Shown piece after piece: positions 52,271 to 62,672 of a DNA stretch of 64,000 bases; position 1 is the first letter of the stretch, and every line of letters starts with the position of its first letter. Origin of the DNA: Gammaproteobacteria bacterium (GTDB lineage: Bacteria; Pseudomonadota; Gammaproteobacteria; GCA-001735895); NCBI GenBank assembly GCA_018669845.1, contig JABHSO010000025.1, forward strand, positions 18,314-82,313. The letters run 5' to 3'. Under the pieces are notes generated by a model, which was not told where the DNA came from, did no database searches, and worked only from the letters and a program-made list of their open reading frames with translations. The position numbers were made by a program, and so were the translations under genes.

Positions 52271-53310
52271 GATTTACCCTGTTGTCCGAAAACCCTGGGT
52301 AAAGTGTACTGATCAATCAATGGTGTTGCGGCATTAGCCAGTAAGATCGCATACATGACCCCTTCGGAGAGTCCTCCGAATATACGGATAATGACCGTTA
52401 AAAAACCGATTAGCAGACCATAGATAATGACACCTACTGGAGTCACCGGCGAACCAACCATATCGGTTGCCATGAACCAGGCTCCTAACATGAGCCCACC
52501 GGAAAACAGCATGAATAAGGGTTCAGGGTAAAGTACTGGATCTATTAAGTAGAAAGCTCCTGATGTTAAAAAAGTCCCTGATAAAATGTAAAAAGGAATG
52601 CGCCAGTCCAGGAAATTTCTAAAAGCCAGGTATAAACCGCAAACCAGAATAATCAGTGCAGATGTTTCACCACTTGACCCCGCTGCATTTCCAACAAACA
52701 AGTCTAAAACCGGTGTATTTATACCTTCAAATTTTTGCAGAGCCAAAGGTGTTGCTCCGCTGAAGGCATCAATTGCAACCTGCGAATTCCAGTCAGCTAC
52801 TTCAACTGGAATCATAAATGGCATGGTTAACGTGGATGGAATCAACTGACTGAATCGGCCATCAAATAAAGCAGGTGTCCAGGTCGTAATTGCGACTGGA
52901 AATGCAGCCTGAACAAAAGCGCGACCAACCAGTGCCGGGTTAAAAATATTCATGCCCAGGCCGCCAAACATAACCTTACCCATTGCCATAGCGATAAAAC
53001 CTGCAACTACGGCCATCCACAGAGGAAAGGCTGGTGGTAAGGTTAACGCTAACAGTAATCCTGTAATAATGGCTGACCAGTCACCTAAAGTGTTGGCTTG
53101 CCCGCTAGTAATATTAAACAGTCTTTCGGTGAGAAGGCAGGTGCCTGTGACAGTCAATAATAATAACAGGGCGCTGAGACCAAATTGCCAGATAGACCAG
53201 GCTGCGATGGGTAAAATGGCAAATACAACATTTTGCATGATGACCACGACATTCTGTGGTGCATGTAAATGCGGGGTTGTTCTTAATTCAATTTTACTCT
53301 TTTTGCTCAT
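52267..53310 (-). CDS. rnfD: Electron transport complex subunit RnfD
   Basis: GDWSAIITGLLLALTLPPAFPLWMAVVAGFIAMAMGKVMFGGLGMNIFNPALVGRAF; SGATPL flavinylation motif. Confidence 0.96.
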   Translation of the reverse strand: MSKKSKIELRTTPHLHAPQNVVVIMQNVVFAILPIAAWSIWQFGLSALLLLLTVTGTCLLTERLFNITSGQANTLGDWSAIITGLLLALTLPPAFPLWMAVVAGFIAMAMGKVMFGGLGMNIFNPALVGRAFVQAAFPVAITTWTPALFDGRFSQLIPSTLTMPFMIPVEVADWNSQVAIDAFSGATPLALQKFEGINTPVLDLFVGNAAGSSGETSALIILVCGLYLAFRNFLDWRIPFYILSGTFLTSGAFYLIDPVLYPEPLFMLFSGGLMLGAWFMATDMVGSPVTPVGVIIYGLLIGFLTVIIRIFGGLSEGVMYAILLANAATPLIDQYTLPRVFGQQGKS

Positions 53311-54647
53311 GCCGCCTGTTCCCGGTTAATGGCCTTTGCAATTCTAAAGTATTGCACCAGAGGAATGTTAGATGGACATATATATGAACAACAACCACAT
53401 TCAAAACAATGATTTAAGTGGTATTGCTCAGCCATTACTTCATATTCACTTGCTATTGCTAGCTGGCCTAGTTGGGCGGGATTAAGGTTCATTGGGCAAG
53501 CATTTACACAACGGCCACATTTTATACAGGGCCAGACATTAAGTGTTTCCTGTTGAATACTGGGTTCATTTAAAACCAGTAATCCGGAGCAGCTTTTTGT
53601 CACCGGAGTTTGCAATGAGGAAACCGCTGAACCCATCATAGGACCGCCTAATATAAATTCATTGATTCCACCATCATAACCGACCTGGTCCAGAATAAAG
53701 CCGATGGGTGTACCAATAGGCACAATATAATTTCCGGGTCGTTTGATACCGGGACCTGTTACGGTAATAACCCTTTCTGTTAAACCTTCTCCGTTGGGCA
53801 ACAGTTGACCCAGGGCCGACAGGGTATGTACGTTATTAACAACCACGCCAATATCGGCAGGAATTCCACCTGCGGGCACTTCTTTGTTGAGCAAAGATTT
53901 GATCAGCATTTTTTCTGATCCCTGGGGGTATTTCGTCTCCACGGCCTGAACAGAAATATCGGGGTGGTCTGTTAACAGGTCTTGCAGACTTTTGATAGCA
54001 TCCATTTTGTTGTCTTCGATACCAATAATTGCTTTATTGCTTTCTGTTGCACGCATAGCATAAACGATACCACGTATAAGATGTTCCGGGTGTTCCAGCA
54101 TGACACGATGATCACAGGTTAAATAGGGTTCACATTCGCATCCATTTACAATCATTGTGTGTACATCTTTATCATCCGGGATATTATGTTTAAAGTGCAA
54201 AGGAAATGCCGCGCCGCCCAAACCAACCAGACCTGAATCCTGTATGGCCTGAAGTAATTCGTCGGTATTTAATTTATCTGGATTTACATGGATCGTACGC
54301 ATTATTTTCTGCGTTGAAGCTTCATATACCTTTAAAAATATTGCGGATTCTTTGGTTCCGCGTGCTCCTGTTATTAATTCAATTTTCTGTATCCGACCGG
54401 TTGCCGGTGAGTGTATGGGAACAGACAGTGCTCCATGGGCTTCAGCAATGGTTTGACCACGCATCACTTCCTGTCCTTTATTCACTATGCATTTAGAAGG
54501 TGCTCCAATATGCTGACTCAGAGGGATGATCAGCACAGGAGCAAAGGGCAACCTCTTTATAGGTATCCCGGAGGTATAACTTTTATGAGCCGGTGGGTGT
54601 AATCCATGGGCAAAGGTCTTTTTATTAAAAATAGAAAGTAACCCCAT
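53307..54647 (-). CDS. rnfC: Electron transport complex subunit RnfC
   Basis: IVNGCECEPYLTCDHR; two 4Fe-4S motifs CIKCGRCVNACP and CFECGCCSYICP. Confidence 0.96.
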   Translation of the reverse strand: MGLLSIFNKKTFAHGLHPPAHKSYTSGIPIKRLPFAPVLIIPLSQHIGAPSKCIVNKGQEVMRGQTIAEAHGALSVPIHSPATGRIQKIELITGARGTKESAIFLKVYEASTQKIMRTIHVNPDKLNTDELLQAIQDSGLVGLGGAAFPLHFKHNIPDDKDVHTMIVNGCECEPYLTCDHRVMLEHPEHLIRGIVYAMRATESNKAIIGIEDNKMDAIKSLQDLLTDHPDISVQAVETKYPQGSEKMLIKSLLNKEVPAGGIPADIGVVVNNVHTLSALGQLLPNGEGLTERVITVTGPGIKRPGNYIVPIGTPIGFILDQVGYDGGINEFILGGPMMGSAVSSLQTPVTKSCSGLLVLNEPSIQQETLNVWPCIKCGRCVNACPMNLNPAQLGQLAIASEYEVMAEQYHLNHCFECGCCSYICPSNIPLVQYFRIAKAINREQAA

Positions 54648-54692
54648 GACTACAACACCGGTAATTTGATAAGAATTAACATGATCTTATTT

Positions 54693-57600
54693 CTACTGAT
54701 ATTTCTCCGCACGTTTAATCAGTTTATCGATATCTTTTTCATTCATATTCCAGGGTGTTCCCGGATGCAGGCAACCGGCAGTACACTTTTCTGCGGCGCG
54801 GACAATATCTTTATATTTTCCACCGGTAGGATTAATGACCTCTGCCATTTTATCGGCATTGTATGAAAATATTTTTGGTGCAATATCGGTACACTCATCA
54901 CAGGCAGTACATTCAGGGGTTTCAATCCAGACAGGTTCAAAACCTTCGGTACTTAATGAAGATGGAGTTGCTGAGGCTGCAGATGAATTATTATTTCCAT
55001 CTGCAGAAATTGCACCTGCAAGCATATCAGTAGAACCGGAAGCCGATAGTGAAAGAAGTGTTGAACTTAAACGGCTGGCCATATCGACTTTGGTTTGTTG
55101 AATGACTTCGTTGATATCAACTTGATTCATTTCACCGGCCAGATCCTTCAGTTGTCTCCAGAACTGCCTACGTTCTACCGCAGAATTTACAATTTCCTGT
55201 GAACATAAAATACGAATTAACTGATTTTTGTCATCAACACCCCAGATATACGGATATAGCCCCTCTCTATCGTCTTCTTCAAAATCAATGAACTCATCAA
55301 ATGGAATCATTTCATCACCCCATGTTTCTCTTGGAGCCTGTTGGAAATGCTTTCGAAAACGCCCCTCACTCGCTGCAAAATCGGCGAAGGTTATCGGTAA
55401 ATTCATACTGCTCTGTTTACCCGATTCATCGATATAACTCAGGTCGTAAGTCGGCCAGTCTTCAGACAGATCCGGGTTACCGTCCATGTCCATGCATTCG
55501 CTCAGTGTTTCACCAGCATCGGGGTCAAATTTCATCAGGGGGTAAGCACGTGATTCTACAGCTAATTTAGATTGGCGATAAGTTGCGTCATCGGCGACAC
55601 CATGCTCGGGTTGACAGGTTGAATAAATATTAAACATGGCAGGTCGACGGCTGTTCAATCCATCGATATAACCTTCAATTAAATGGGTTGTATTACTGGG
55701 GGAGCTTTGCAGAATATAGGAACTTCTGTGAGCAATTCCGATGAGCCCCATTTCTTTACGAATTTCTTCTTTGCCTTTCATTGCTTTACCATACGGGCTC
55801 ATGTCGGCTACCTGACCTATAAATCCCGAGGTACAGGCCTGTCCACCGGTATTGGAATAAACCTGAGTATCAAGAATCAATACTTTAATCGGCATGCCAG
55901 AAGCGAGGGCACGAGACAGGTTCTGGAATCCAATGTCGTACATGGCTCCATCACCACCCACAGCAACTACAGGTGGGCAAAGCTGCCATTCTTCATCGGT
56001 GAATTTTTTCCAGTTAAAGGACTGGAAGAAGGTTTTATGTTCAGTAACATTATATTTTCCAGCAAGCTCAAGCTCTGCAATTCGAACCGCTTTAAAACCA
56101 TCGGCCATCTTGGCCATATGACCTTCAAATAAGCCCATCGCCATGGATGGACTATCCTGGAATAAATTACTGGTCCATGGGAAAGGGTAAGGGTTATACG
56201 GGAAGGTTGATCCCCAGACTGATGTACAACCGGTGGCATTAACTATGCCCATCTCTGCACGACCATTTTTTGTTGGACCTTCTCGATAACGCCAATGTAG
56301 ATCTCTCAGCTTATCGAGTATGCCAGTCATATTCTTCAGCCATTTTTTATCGACCAGGGTGTGTTCATGCTCGGGATCCATGGATTCACTCAGGCTAGCC
56401 AGGCTTAAGTCATCATCACCATTATCTGTGGCTTTATTAAGAGCGGATAAATCATTCAGATCCACGCCCTGAGCAAGTTTTAAACGAATATGCTGTTCCA
56501 GTTTTGCAATCAAATCATCCAGTTTGCCTAACTGTTGTTTAACTCGTGGTTGCATCAGTGTGGTAACCGTTCCTGTGAACAAATGAATTACCGTTTTTTC
56601 ACCACAGCCCAGACAAGCACCATCACCACAAACCAGGGAGTTATAAGAAGACTTATCCAGTAGCATGGTTTCGAGGGCACCAATCTTTTCATCCATATCA
56701 TCGATACGGCTGAAACTTTCATGAGTGGTTGGAAGATCTAACCAGAAGTCCCAGTCTCTTCGTAGCCTGTCAATGGCATCGTTATCCTGTGCTTTCAATC
56801 TAAGAGCATCATCATCGCAGACATCGACACATTCCATACAGCCTTTACAGGTATAAGGGTTAATGGTGATGGAGAATAATCCTCCTGAGTTAGGTGCTTT
56901 CTTTTCCTTAGTATTCCAGTAAGGTTTGGTGACTGAAAATTCAAAACTGCCCATTTTATCGAGAAATAAAGCAAATTCTTTTTCCAGTGTTTCACGACTA
57001 CTGCCTTTAGTATCGGATTCTTTAATGATTTCAAGAATAGATCTGTCAAGCATTTCCCTGACGTTTGCCATTTCACCCTGTTCATTGAGTAATTGACGTA
57101 AACGTTTTTCAACCTGACGAGTTTCTCTGCGCAGGTAAACGGTGGGCATTCCACCCAGTTCAATTTTATCAACCACTGTGGCGAAAATTTCTGAAATGGT
57201 ATTGACCAGACCGGGAATAGAGCTGTCAGGGCAAATACTGTAACAATCGCCACAGGCGGTACAGTTTTCAGCTATCCACTCAGGGTAGTCAAAACGAATG
57301 GAGGTCATATCACGGAATACACCCGTAGAAGCAGGCACCAGCGATAAGGCCTGATGCGGATCAGCCAGGTTATCTGAACCTTTACCCTGAGAATAAAAGT
57401 TTCCAGTTTGCTCCCAGAAACGATGAACATCGGAAAGGGAACCATCACTCTGAGGAATTTTCTTCAGCATGACAGGCAGATTGATTTCTACTTTCATATC
57501 TTCGAATGATTCAGCACTCATCTGACGTTGTGTGACTTCATGGATTTCATCAAATCCCCTGCGCACTATTCGAAGGTTATCTTCGACGACTGATTTACCC

Positions 57601-59624
57601 TTGTTGCCAAATTTGTCCTGCAATTGAACTTCAATTGAAGTGAATAGTTTTTTCTCATCGAGTCCGGACATTTCCATTAATGGAGAACCTGCGAAAAAAG
57701 CACCCTGAAAAGCGTTACCCTGCATTCTTAACTGTAATTCAGGGTTAGAGGCTTCTTCACGTGCAATTTTAAATCCATCGATATAGAACACTTTAATGTC
57801 ATTATCGATAATCTGCGTTTGCATCCAGCGAGGAAAGCTAGCCCAGACCTGAGACTCTGTTTCCAGCGAGGATTGAATAATTAATGTACCACCGTGTTTA
57901 AGTCCTGATAACGGATTGGAGTGACCAAACACATTAGGATCCGGGCTGAGAACGACATCAACATAATGATATTCGCAATTTAACGGAATTGGGGTAGGGG
58001 CCACGGATAAATAATAAGTTGTAGGCTGGCCTTTTTTCTCTGAACCATATTTTGGATTAGCCTTGATTTCATAACCCAATAAATCATACAGCGTCATTAC
58101 CAGATTTTTACCGGTGGTGATTGCTCCCCATCCACCGACTGAGTGCATGCGTACCGTGATTGATCCTTCTGGCATCAGGTTTGGATTTTCTGAACCCTGG
58201 ATAGCCATTTGTCCAATGTCGGGATATGCTTCAAGCAATTTTTGCAGGTATATTTCCTGTTTGGGGTTGGCCGCTTCCCGAACAAATTCAATGCCCAGAT
58301 AGAAAAAACGAACCTGCTTACCATCGGGTAGCATATTTTCAATGGCACCAATCAAAGCTTCCGGTTGCAGGTCACGTGAACCCATACCGAATGCACCTGA
58401 GAACAATCGTGGAGCATCCTTGAAAGATTGATAGCTTTCATAGTCAGCAAAAGATTTGTTGTTTTCAGCCTGACCATTTTCAATACACTTGGAAATAGAC
58501 GCTCGAACTTCCCGCATTAACGGAAGGTCTTCTGCCAATGGTTGATCTGTTCTCTCAAGAACAACGACTCCTTTTTTGCCTTTTAAGACCTTACCCAGCA
58601 GATCACCCGGAAATGGACGAAACATGGTGACGTCAACAATGCCAATTTTTAGTTTACGAGTGATTTTAAGGTATTCGGCTACACCGATAGCCTGCACAAT
58701 CATGGACCCCATGCCGACGATCACATAGTCCGCCTTATCGGTATTGAAACAACCGATACGATCATATCGACGACCCGTTAGTTCATAATATTCATCCATA
58801 ACCTGTTCGGTTAAATCTTTAATATGGTTGTAGAAATAGGGACGTTGGGCTGCCTGAGTTTGCATGTAGGCATCCTGATTCTGAACAACACCAGACTGTA
58901 GTGGATTATCCACATCCCAAATTGCCGGGATTCTGCGGCGGGTTTCACCATAAAGCATTTGTTGTGCAGGAGTAGGGCATTCGATTTCATCATCAGGATT
59001 ACCCAAAAATTCTGCAATCAACTCTTTTTCTGGTACTTGTAGAGGCTCAATCAGGTGAGTCGTCAGGAAACCATCCTGTGCAACGGCAGCAGGAGTCAGT
59101 GATAACTCAGCGATTTTTCTGGAAATTAGATTCAGGTCGGCTGCACCCTGTGCATCACGGGCAAACACCTGAAAAAAGCCGGTATCATCGATGCAATGGA
59201 AATCATCGTGACCACAGTGAACATTTAAGCTGGCTTTTGTGATAGCCCTGCAACCTATATTCAGCACATAGGGTAAACGCTTTCCTGCTGCGGTGTAGAG
59301 GGATTCATGCATGAATGCAATGCCCTGAGCAGAAGAGAAATTGGTTGCTCTTAATCCTGTCATTGCCATGCCAGCTGTTACAGCCGCCGCCGCATGTTCT
59401 GATTCTGGTTCCACAAAAATTAATGCTTTATCGGCATTGTTGATATGGCCTTTGGCAACTTCTTCGGCCCAGTATTCCCCCATTTGTGTGGAAGGGGTTA
59501 TCGGGTAGGCTCCAGCGGCATCAGAGGCTTCACGTTCGCACATGATGACAGCGGTATTACCGTCCATCGCCATTCGCTTTCCAGGATATTTGAAAGTGCG
59601 TTTAGCTTTTTTAAGAAATGACAT
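54693..59624 (-). CDS. nifJ: Giant pyruvate:ferredoxin/flavodoxin oxidoreductase (NifJ-like, 1643 aa) with extra C-terminal ferredoxin domain
   Basis: MDGNTAVIMCEREASDAAGAYPITPSTQMGEYW; CTACGDCYSICP; CKGCMECVDVCD; TPP region GGDGAMYDIGFQNLSRALASG...VYSNTGGQ; terminal CTACDECTDIAP...CTAGCLHPG. Confidence 0.92.
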   Translation of the reverse strand: MSFLKKAKRTFKYPGKRMAMDGNTAVIMCEREASDAAGAYPITPSTQMGEYWAEEVAKGHINNADKALIFVEPESEHAAAAVTAGMAMTGLRATNFSSAQGIAFMHESLYTAAGKRLPYVLNIGCRAITKASLNVHCGHDDFHCIDDTGFFQVFARDAQGAADLNLISRKIAELSLTPAAVAQDGFLTTHLIEPLQVPEKELIAEFLGNPDDEIECPTPAQQMLYGETRRRIPAIWDVDNPLQSGVVQNQDAYMQTQAAQRPYFYNHIKDLTEQVMDEYYELTGRRYDRIGCFNTDKADYVIVGMGSMIVQAIGVAEYLKITRKLKIGIVDVTMFRPFPGDLLGKVLKGKKGVVVLERTDQPLAEDLPLMREVRASISKCIENGQAENNKSFADYESYQSFKDAPRLFSGAFGMGSRDLQPEALIGAIENMLPDGKQVRFFYLGIEFVREAANPKQEIYLQKLLEAYPDIGQMAIQGSENPNLMPEGSITVRMHSVGGWGAITTGKNLVMTLYDLLGYEIKANPKYGSEKKGQPTTYYLSVAPTPIPLNCEYHYVDVVLSPDPNVFGHSNPLSGLKHGGTLIIQSSLETESQVWASFPRWMQTQIIDNDIKVFYIDGFKIAREEASNPELQLRMQGNAFQGAFFAGSPLMEMSGLDEKKLFTSIEVQLQDKFGNKGKSVVEDNLRIVRRGFDEIHEVTQRQMSAESFEDMKVEINLPVMLKKIPQSDGSLSDVHRFWEQTGNFYSQGKGSDNLADPHQALSLVPASTGVFRDMTSIRFDYPEWIAENCTACGDCYSICPDSSIPGLVNTISEIFATVVDKIELGGMPTVYLRRETRQVEKRLRQLLNEQGEMANVREMLDRSILEIIKESDTKGSSRETLEKEFALFLDKMGSFEFSVTKPYWNTKEKKAPNSGGLFSITINPYTCKGCMECVDVCDDDALRLKAQDNDAIDRLRRDWDFWLDLPTTHESFSRIDDMDEKIGALETMLLDKSSYNSLVCGDGACLGCGEKTVIHLFTGTVTTLMQPRVKQQLGKLDDLIAKLEQHIRLKLAQGVDLNDLSALNKATDNGDDDLSLASLSESMDPEHEHTLVDKKWLKNMTGILDKLRDLHWRYREGPTKNGRAEMGIVNATGCTSVWGSTFPYNPYPFPWTSNLFQDSPSMAMGLFEGHMAKMADGFKAVRIAELELAGKYNVTEHKTFFQSFNWKKFTDEEWQLCPPVVAVGGDGAMYDIGFQNLSRALASGMPIKVLILDTQVYSNTGGQACTSGFIGQVADMSPYGKAMKGKEEIRKEMGLIGIAHRSSYILQSSPSNTTHLIEGYIDGLNSRRPAMFNIYSTCQPEHGVADDATYRQSKLAVESRAYPLMKFDPDAGETLSECMDMDGNPDLSEDWPTYDLSYIDESGKQSSMNLPITFADFAASEGRFRKHFQQAPRETWGDEMIPFDEFIDFEEDDREGLYPYIWGVDDKNQLIRILCSQEIVNSAVERRQFWRQLKDLAGEMNQVDINEVIQQTKVDMASRLSSTLLSLSASGSTDMLAGAISADGNNNSSAASATPSSLSTEGFEPVWIETPECTACDECTDIAPKIFSYNADKMAEVINPTGGKYKDIVRAAEKCTAGCLHPGTPWNMNEKDIDKLIKRAEKYQ

Positions 59625-59638
59625 AATGGGTTCCTGGT

Positions 59639-60517
59639 TTAGTGTATTGGCAGTGCCTGGTTTCGCACGATTTGTTTAGCTTTGGTTCCTTTGAGGGCTA
59701 TTTCATTGTTTAACCATACAATGGCACCTGTTGGGCAACGCTCCGTGGCGACAGGAGAAGCTAAATGGTTTTTCTGGTAATCGATGACGGCGAGGTTATC
59801 TTTCATGATGATAAGGCCATCTGGTGAATCAACCACACAACGCTCGCAAGAGTTACAGGCGACTTCGCAATCAGATTCTGCGCCATCGCCGTGGATCAGG
59901 TTTTTACAGGCCACCCATAATTGTTGATTAACGGGTTCCAGGGAAAATAGATCTTTAGGGCAGATAACAACACAGTCATCGCAGGCAGTGCATTTTTCGG
60001 GATCAACGATGGGAAGGCCGTGAGTATTCATGGTTATTGCATTCTGGTCGCATGCTCTTAAACAATCTTCAAGACCGATACAACCCCAACTGCAGCTTTT
60101 GGGACCACCTGCAATGATTGCAGCTGCTCGACAGGTTTCCATGCCTGCATAATGCCCCTTGTTTTTAGCAACATTAGATCCACCTGCACAAGCTAATCTG
60201 GCAACCCGTTTAATGACATCACCTGAATCGACTCCCAGGTAATCTGCAATTTCGTCGGTAGCTTCATTAGAATTGACCGTGCAACTTGCTGGTTCTATTT
60301 GGCCTGCAATCAGGGCTTCAGCAAAAGGTCTGCAACCCGCTGTTCCACAGGCTCCACAATTGGTACTGGGCAGCATTTCTTCAACTTCATCTATTCTTGG
60401 GTCTTCAAAAACCCATAGTTTTTTATTGGCAAATGCCAGAACACTGGAGAGAATTAATCCCAGTCCAAGCATGAAAGCTACTGTTATGATGATATATTCG
60501 ATATCAAATGCGGGCAT
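59639..60517 (-). CDS. rnfB: Electron transport complex subunit RnfB
   Basis: VEEMLPSTNCGACGTAGCRPFAEALI; CTACDDCVVICP; CNSCERCV. Confidence 0.95.
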   Translation of the reverse strand: MPAFDIEYIIITVAFMLGLGLILSSVLAFANKKLWVFEDPRIDEVEEMLPSTNCGACGTAGCRPFAEALIAGQIEPASCTVNSNEATDEIADYLGVDSGDVIKRVARLACAGGSNVAKNKGHYAGMETCRAAAIIAGGPKSCSWGCIGLEDCLRACDQNAITMNTHGLPIVDPEKCTACDDCVVICPKDLFSLEPVNQQLWVACKNLIHGDGAESDCEVACNSCERCVVDSPDGLIIMKDNLAVIDYQKNHLASPVATERCPTGAIVWLNNEIALKGTKAKQIVRNQALPIH

Positions 60518-60651
60518 TTAGATAACCTCATATTTTCTACTACTATAAATACTATGTTTACATCATGTTGTTGAATTGAATATTGATCAATTTAATAAAT
60601 TTAATATAATATATTAAAAACTTAAATATTATTAACTGAAACGGTGACTCC

Positions 60652-61599
60652 ATGACTGAAAAACTTCCGCAGTTTTATTACAAACAAAACCGTTTGAAAC
60701 AATTGAAAGCATTTTGTGCAGCAGCTAAATGTGGAAGTGTTTCACTGGCAGCCGAAAGCCTGTTTTTAAGCCAACCCACTGTTACATTACAAATACAGGC
60801 TTTGGAGAGAGAAATGGATGTCACTCTATTTGAACGTAGAGGTCCTAAAATAACTTTAACACCGGAGGGGGTCGTACTTAATCAAATAGCGCAACCCCTG
60901 GTCGATGGCATAGAAGGGCTGGAAGAAAGTTTTCATGCTCATTTTGGTAAACTGGAAACAGGGGAGTTGAATATTGCGGCCGGGGAATCGACAACTTTAT
61001 ACATATTACCAAAATACATTAAAAGGTTTTCAGAGGCATATCCTGGTATTCAAATTAAGCTACATAATGTTACAGGACGTGATGGAATGACCATGTTAAG
61101 AGCTGATGAGGCGGATCTGGCTATCGGTTCAATGCTGGAAGTGCCTGATGACATTATCTATAGGCAGTCACTTTCTTTTAGCCATACTTTGATTACACCA
61201 TTAGATCACCCGCTTGCCAATAAAGAAAATATAACCTTAGAAGATATTTGTCCTTATGGATTGATATTACCTCCAAGGCATCTTGCTACCTGGCGGTTTT
61301 TGGAGTGGGTGTTTAGTCAGTCTGGTTTAAAGTTTAGTGTGTCTCTTGAGGCCGGTGGTTGGGAGATTATCAAAAAGTATGTTGCTCTGGGTATGGGAGT
61401 ATCGATTGTGACGGATGTTTGTTTAACTGGAGAAGAAGCTTTAGCACGAAAATCACTGGATAAATTTATTCCTAAACGTTCATACGGTGTTGTAGTTCGT
61501 AAAGGCAAATTCCTTAACCCGCAGTCACAGGCTTTTATAGATATGATCGATGCTGATTTCTTTAAACAAATGGAAGAAACCTCAAACCTGACTAAATGA
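60652..61599 (+). CDS. LysR-family transcriptional regulator
   Basis: LKQLKAFCAAAKCGSVSLAAESLFLSQPTVTLQIQALEREMDVTLFERRGPKITLTPEG. Confidence 0.95.
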   Translation: MTEKLPQFYYKQNRLKQLKAFCAAAKCGSVSLAAESLFLSQPTVTLQIQALEREMDVTLFERRGPKITLTPEGVVLNQIAQPLVDGIEGLEESFHAHFGKLETGELNIAAGESTTLYILPKYIKRFSEAYPGIQIKLHNVTGRDGMTMLRADEADLAIGSMLEVPDDIIYRQSLSFSHTLITPLDHPLANKENITLEDICPYGLILPPRHLATWRFLEWVFSQSGLKFSVSLEAGGWEIIKKYVALGMGVSIVTDVCLTGEEALARKSLDKFIPKRSYGVVVRKGKFLNPQSQAFIDMIDADFFKQMEETSNLTK

Positions 61600-61662
61600 T
61601 TCCAGGTTGAAAGTTAAACCAGTTTTTGAAATGATTCATCAATAAGTCTATTCTTTATCCGT

Positions 61663-62367
61663 ATGCAAACATTAACCGATGCCACTCTAGAAGCTCTTTT
61701 TCTCCTGCTTTCAGGAGACCCTACTATCTGGGGGATTATTGGAATTTCCTTTCAAGTATCAACGATTGCAATTTTTAGTGCTGTTCCACCTGCTTTATTA
61801 GTGGCGTTTACCCTGGCGCACTTTCGGTTCCCCGGCAGGAAAATTATAATATCAATTTTTAGCGCTTTACTATCTGTGCCAGCGGTAGTTGTCGGCTTAA
61901 CCTTATTTATTGTCTTATCACGACAAGGGCCACTGGGAGATTTTAGACTGTTATTTACTCAGTCAGCGATGGTGATCGGTCAATTTTTATTGAGTTTTCC
62001 AATATTGGTTTCAATGTCTCTTGCAGCTATTCAGGCGGTAGATGATCGTGCCTGGGAAACGGCAAGAACTCTGGGGGCAGGACCTTTTCAAGCTTTTTTT
62101 ACGTTGTTATATGAAGTTCGTTTTGGCTTGCTAACCGCCTTACTGGCCGGTTATGGCCGGATTATTGCCGAAGTTGGTGCTTCTATGATGTTAGGCGGAA
62201 ATATTATGGAGTATACCCGTAATATTCCGACGGCTATCGCGTTGGAAACCAGTAAAGGCAATTTCGCTCAAGGAATTGCTCTGGGAATTGTTTTGGTCTT
62301 ATTATCCTTTATTCTGAATGCTTTTTTACATTCAATGGATCATAAAACCAATGTATTGCGACCATGA
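61663..62367 (+). CDS. tupB: ABC transporter permease, TupB-like (tungstate)
   Basis: Multi-TM; VVGLTLFIVLSRQGPLGDFRLLFTQSAMVIGQ ... AWETARTLGAGPFQAFFTLLYEVRFGLLTALLAGYGRIIAEVGASMMLGGNI. Confidence 0.85.
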   Translation: MQTLTDATLEALFLLLSGDPTIWGIIGISFQVSTIAIFSAVPPALLVAFTLAHFRFPGRKIIISIFSALLSVPAVVVGLTLFIVLSRQGPLGDFRLLFTQSAMVIGQFLLSFPILVSMSLAAIQAVDDRAWETARTLGAGPFQAFFTLLYEVRFGLLTALLAGYGRIIAEVGASMMLGGNIMEYTRNIPTAIALETSKGNFAQGIALGIVLVLLSFILNAFLHSMDHKTNVLRP

Positions 62368-62672
62368 TCATTGTTTGCGGGTTATTGCTTTTGTTTGACT
62401 TCCCTGTAAATCTCACCCCAAAACATCATATCACCATAGTATTGTGACAATATTTTCATGAGACAGGTTTTTATACTACTTATAGATAGTTGTTATAACA
62501 ATATGTCCATGTTGTAATAAAAACCTAAGGGAAGATATATGAATTTCTACGTTATGACGGTTTATTAATTTTATCTAGCTTACTATCCAGCCCATTGTAT
62601 ACAAAAGATTTTGGCGATATCACCATTTCATAAAAACCATTCCCTGCAGCAACTCTCAATCCTTCTATTTGA

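Noticed and set aside
55683-56132. Antisense ORFs opposite the PFOR gene (e.g. 55683-56132, 54835-55101, 58114-58302)
   Set aside because: Shadow ORFs of a well-supported long CDS, with no recognisable domains or RBS support
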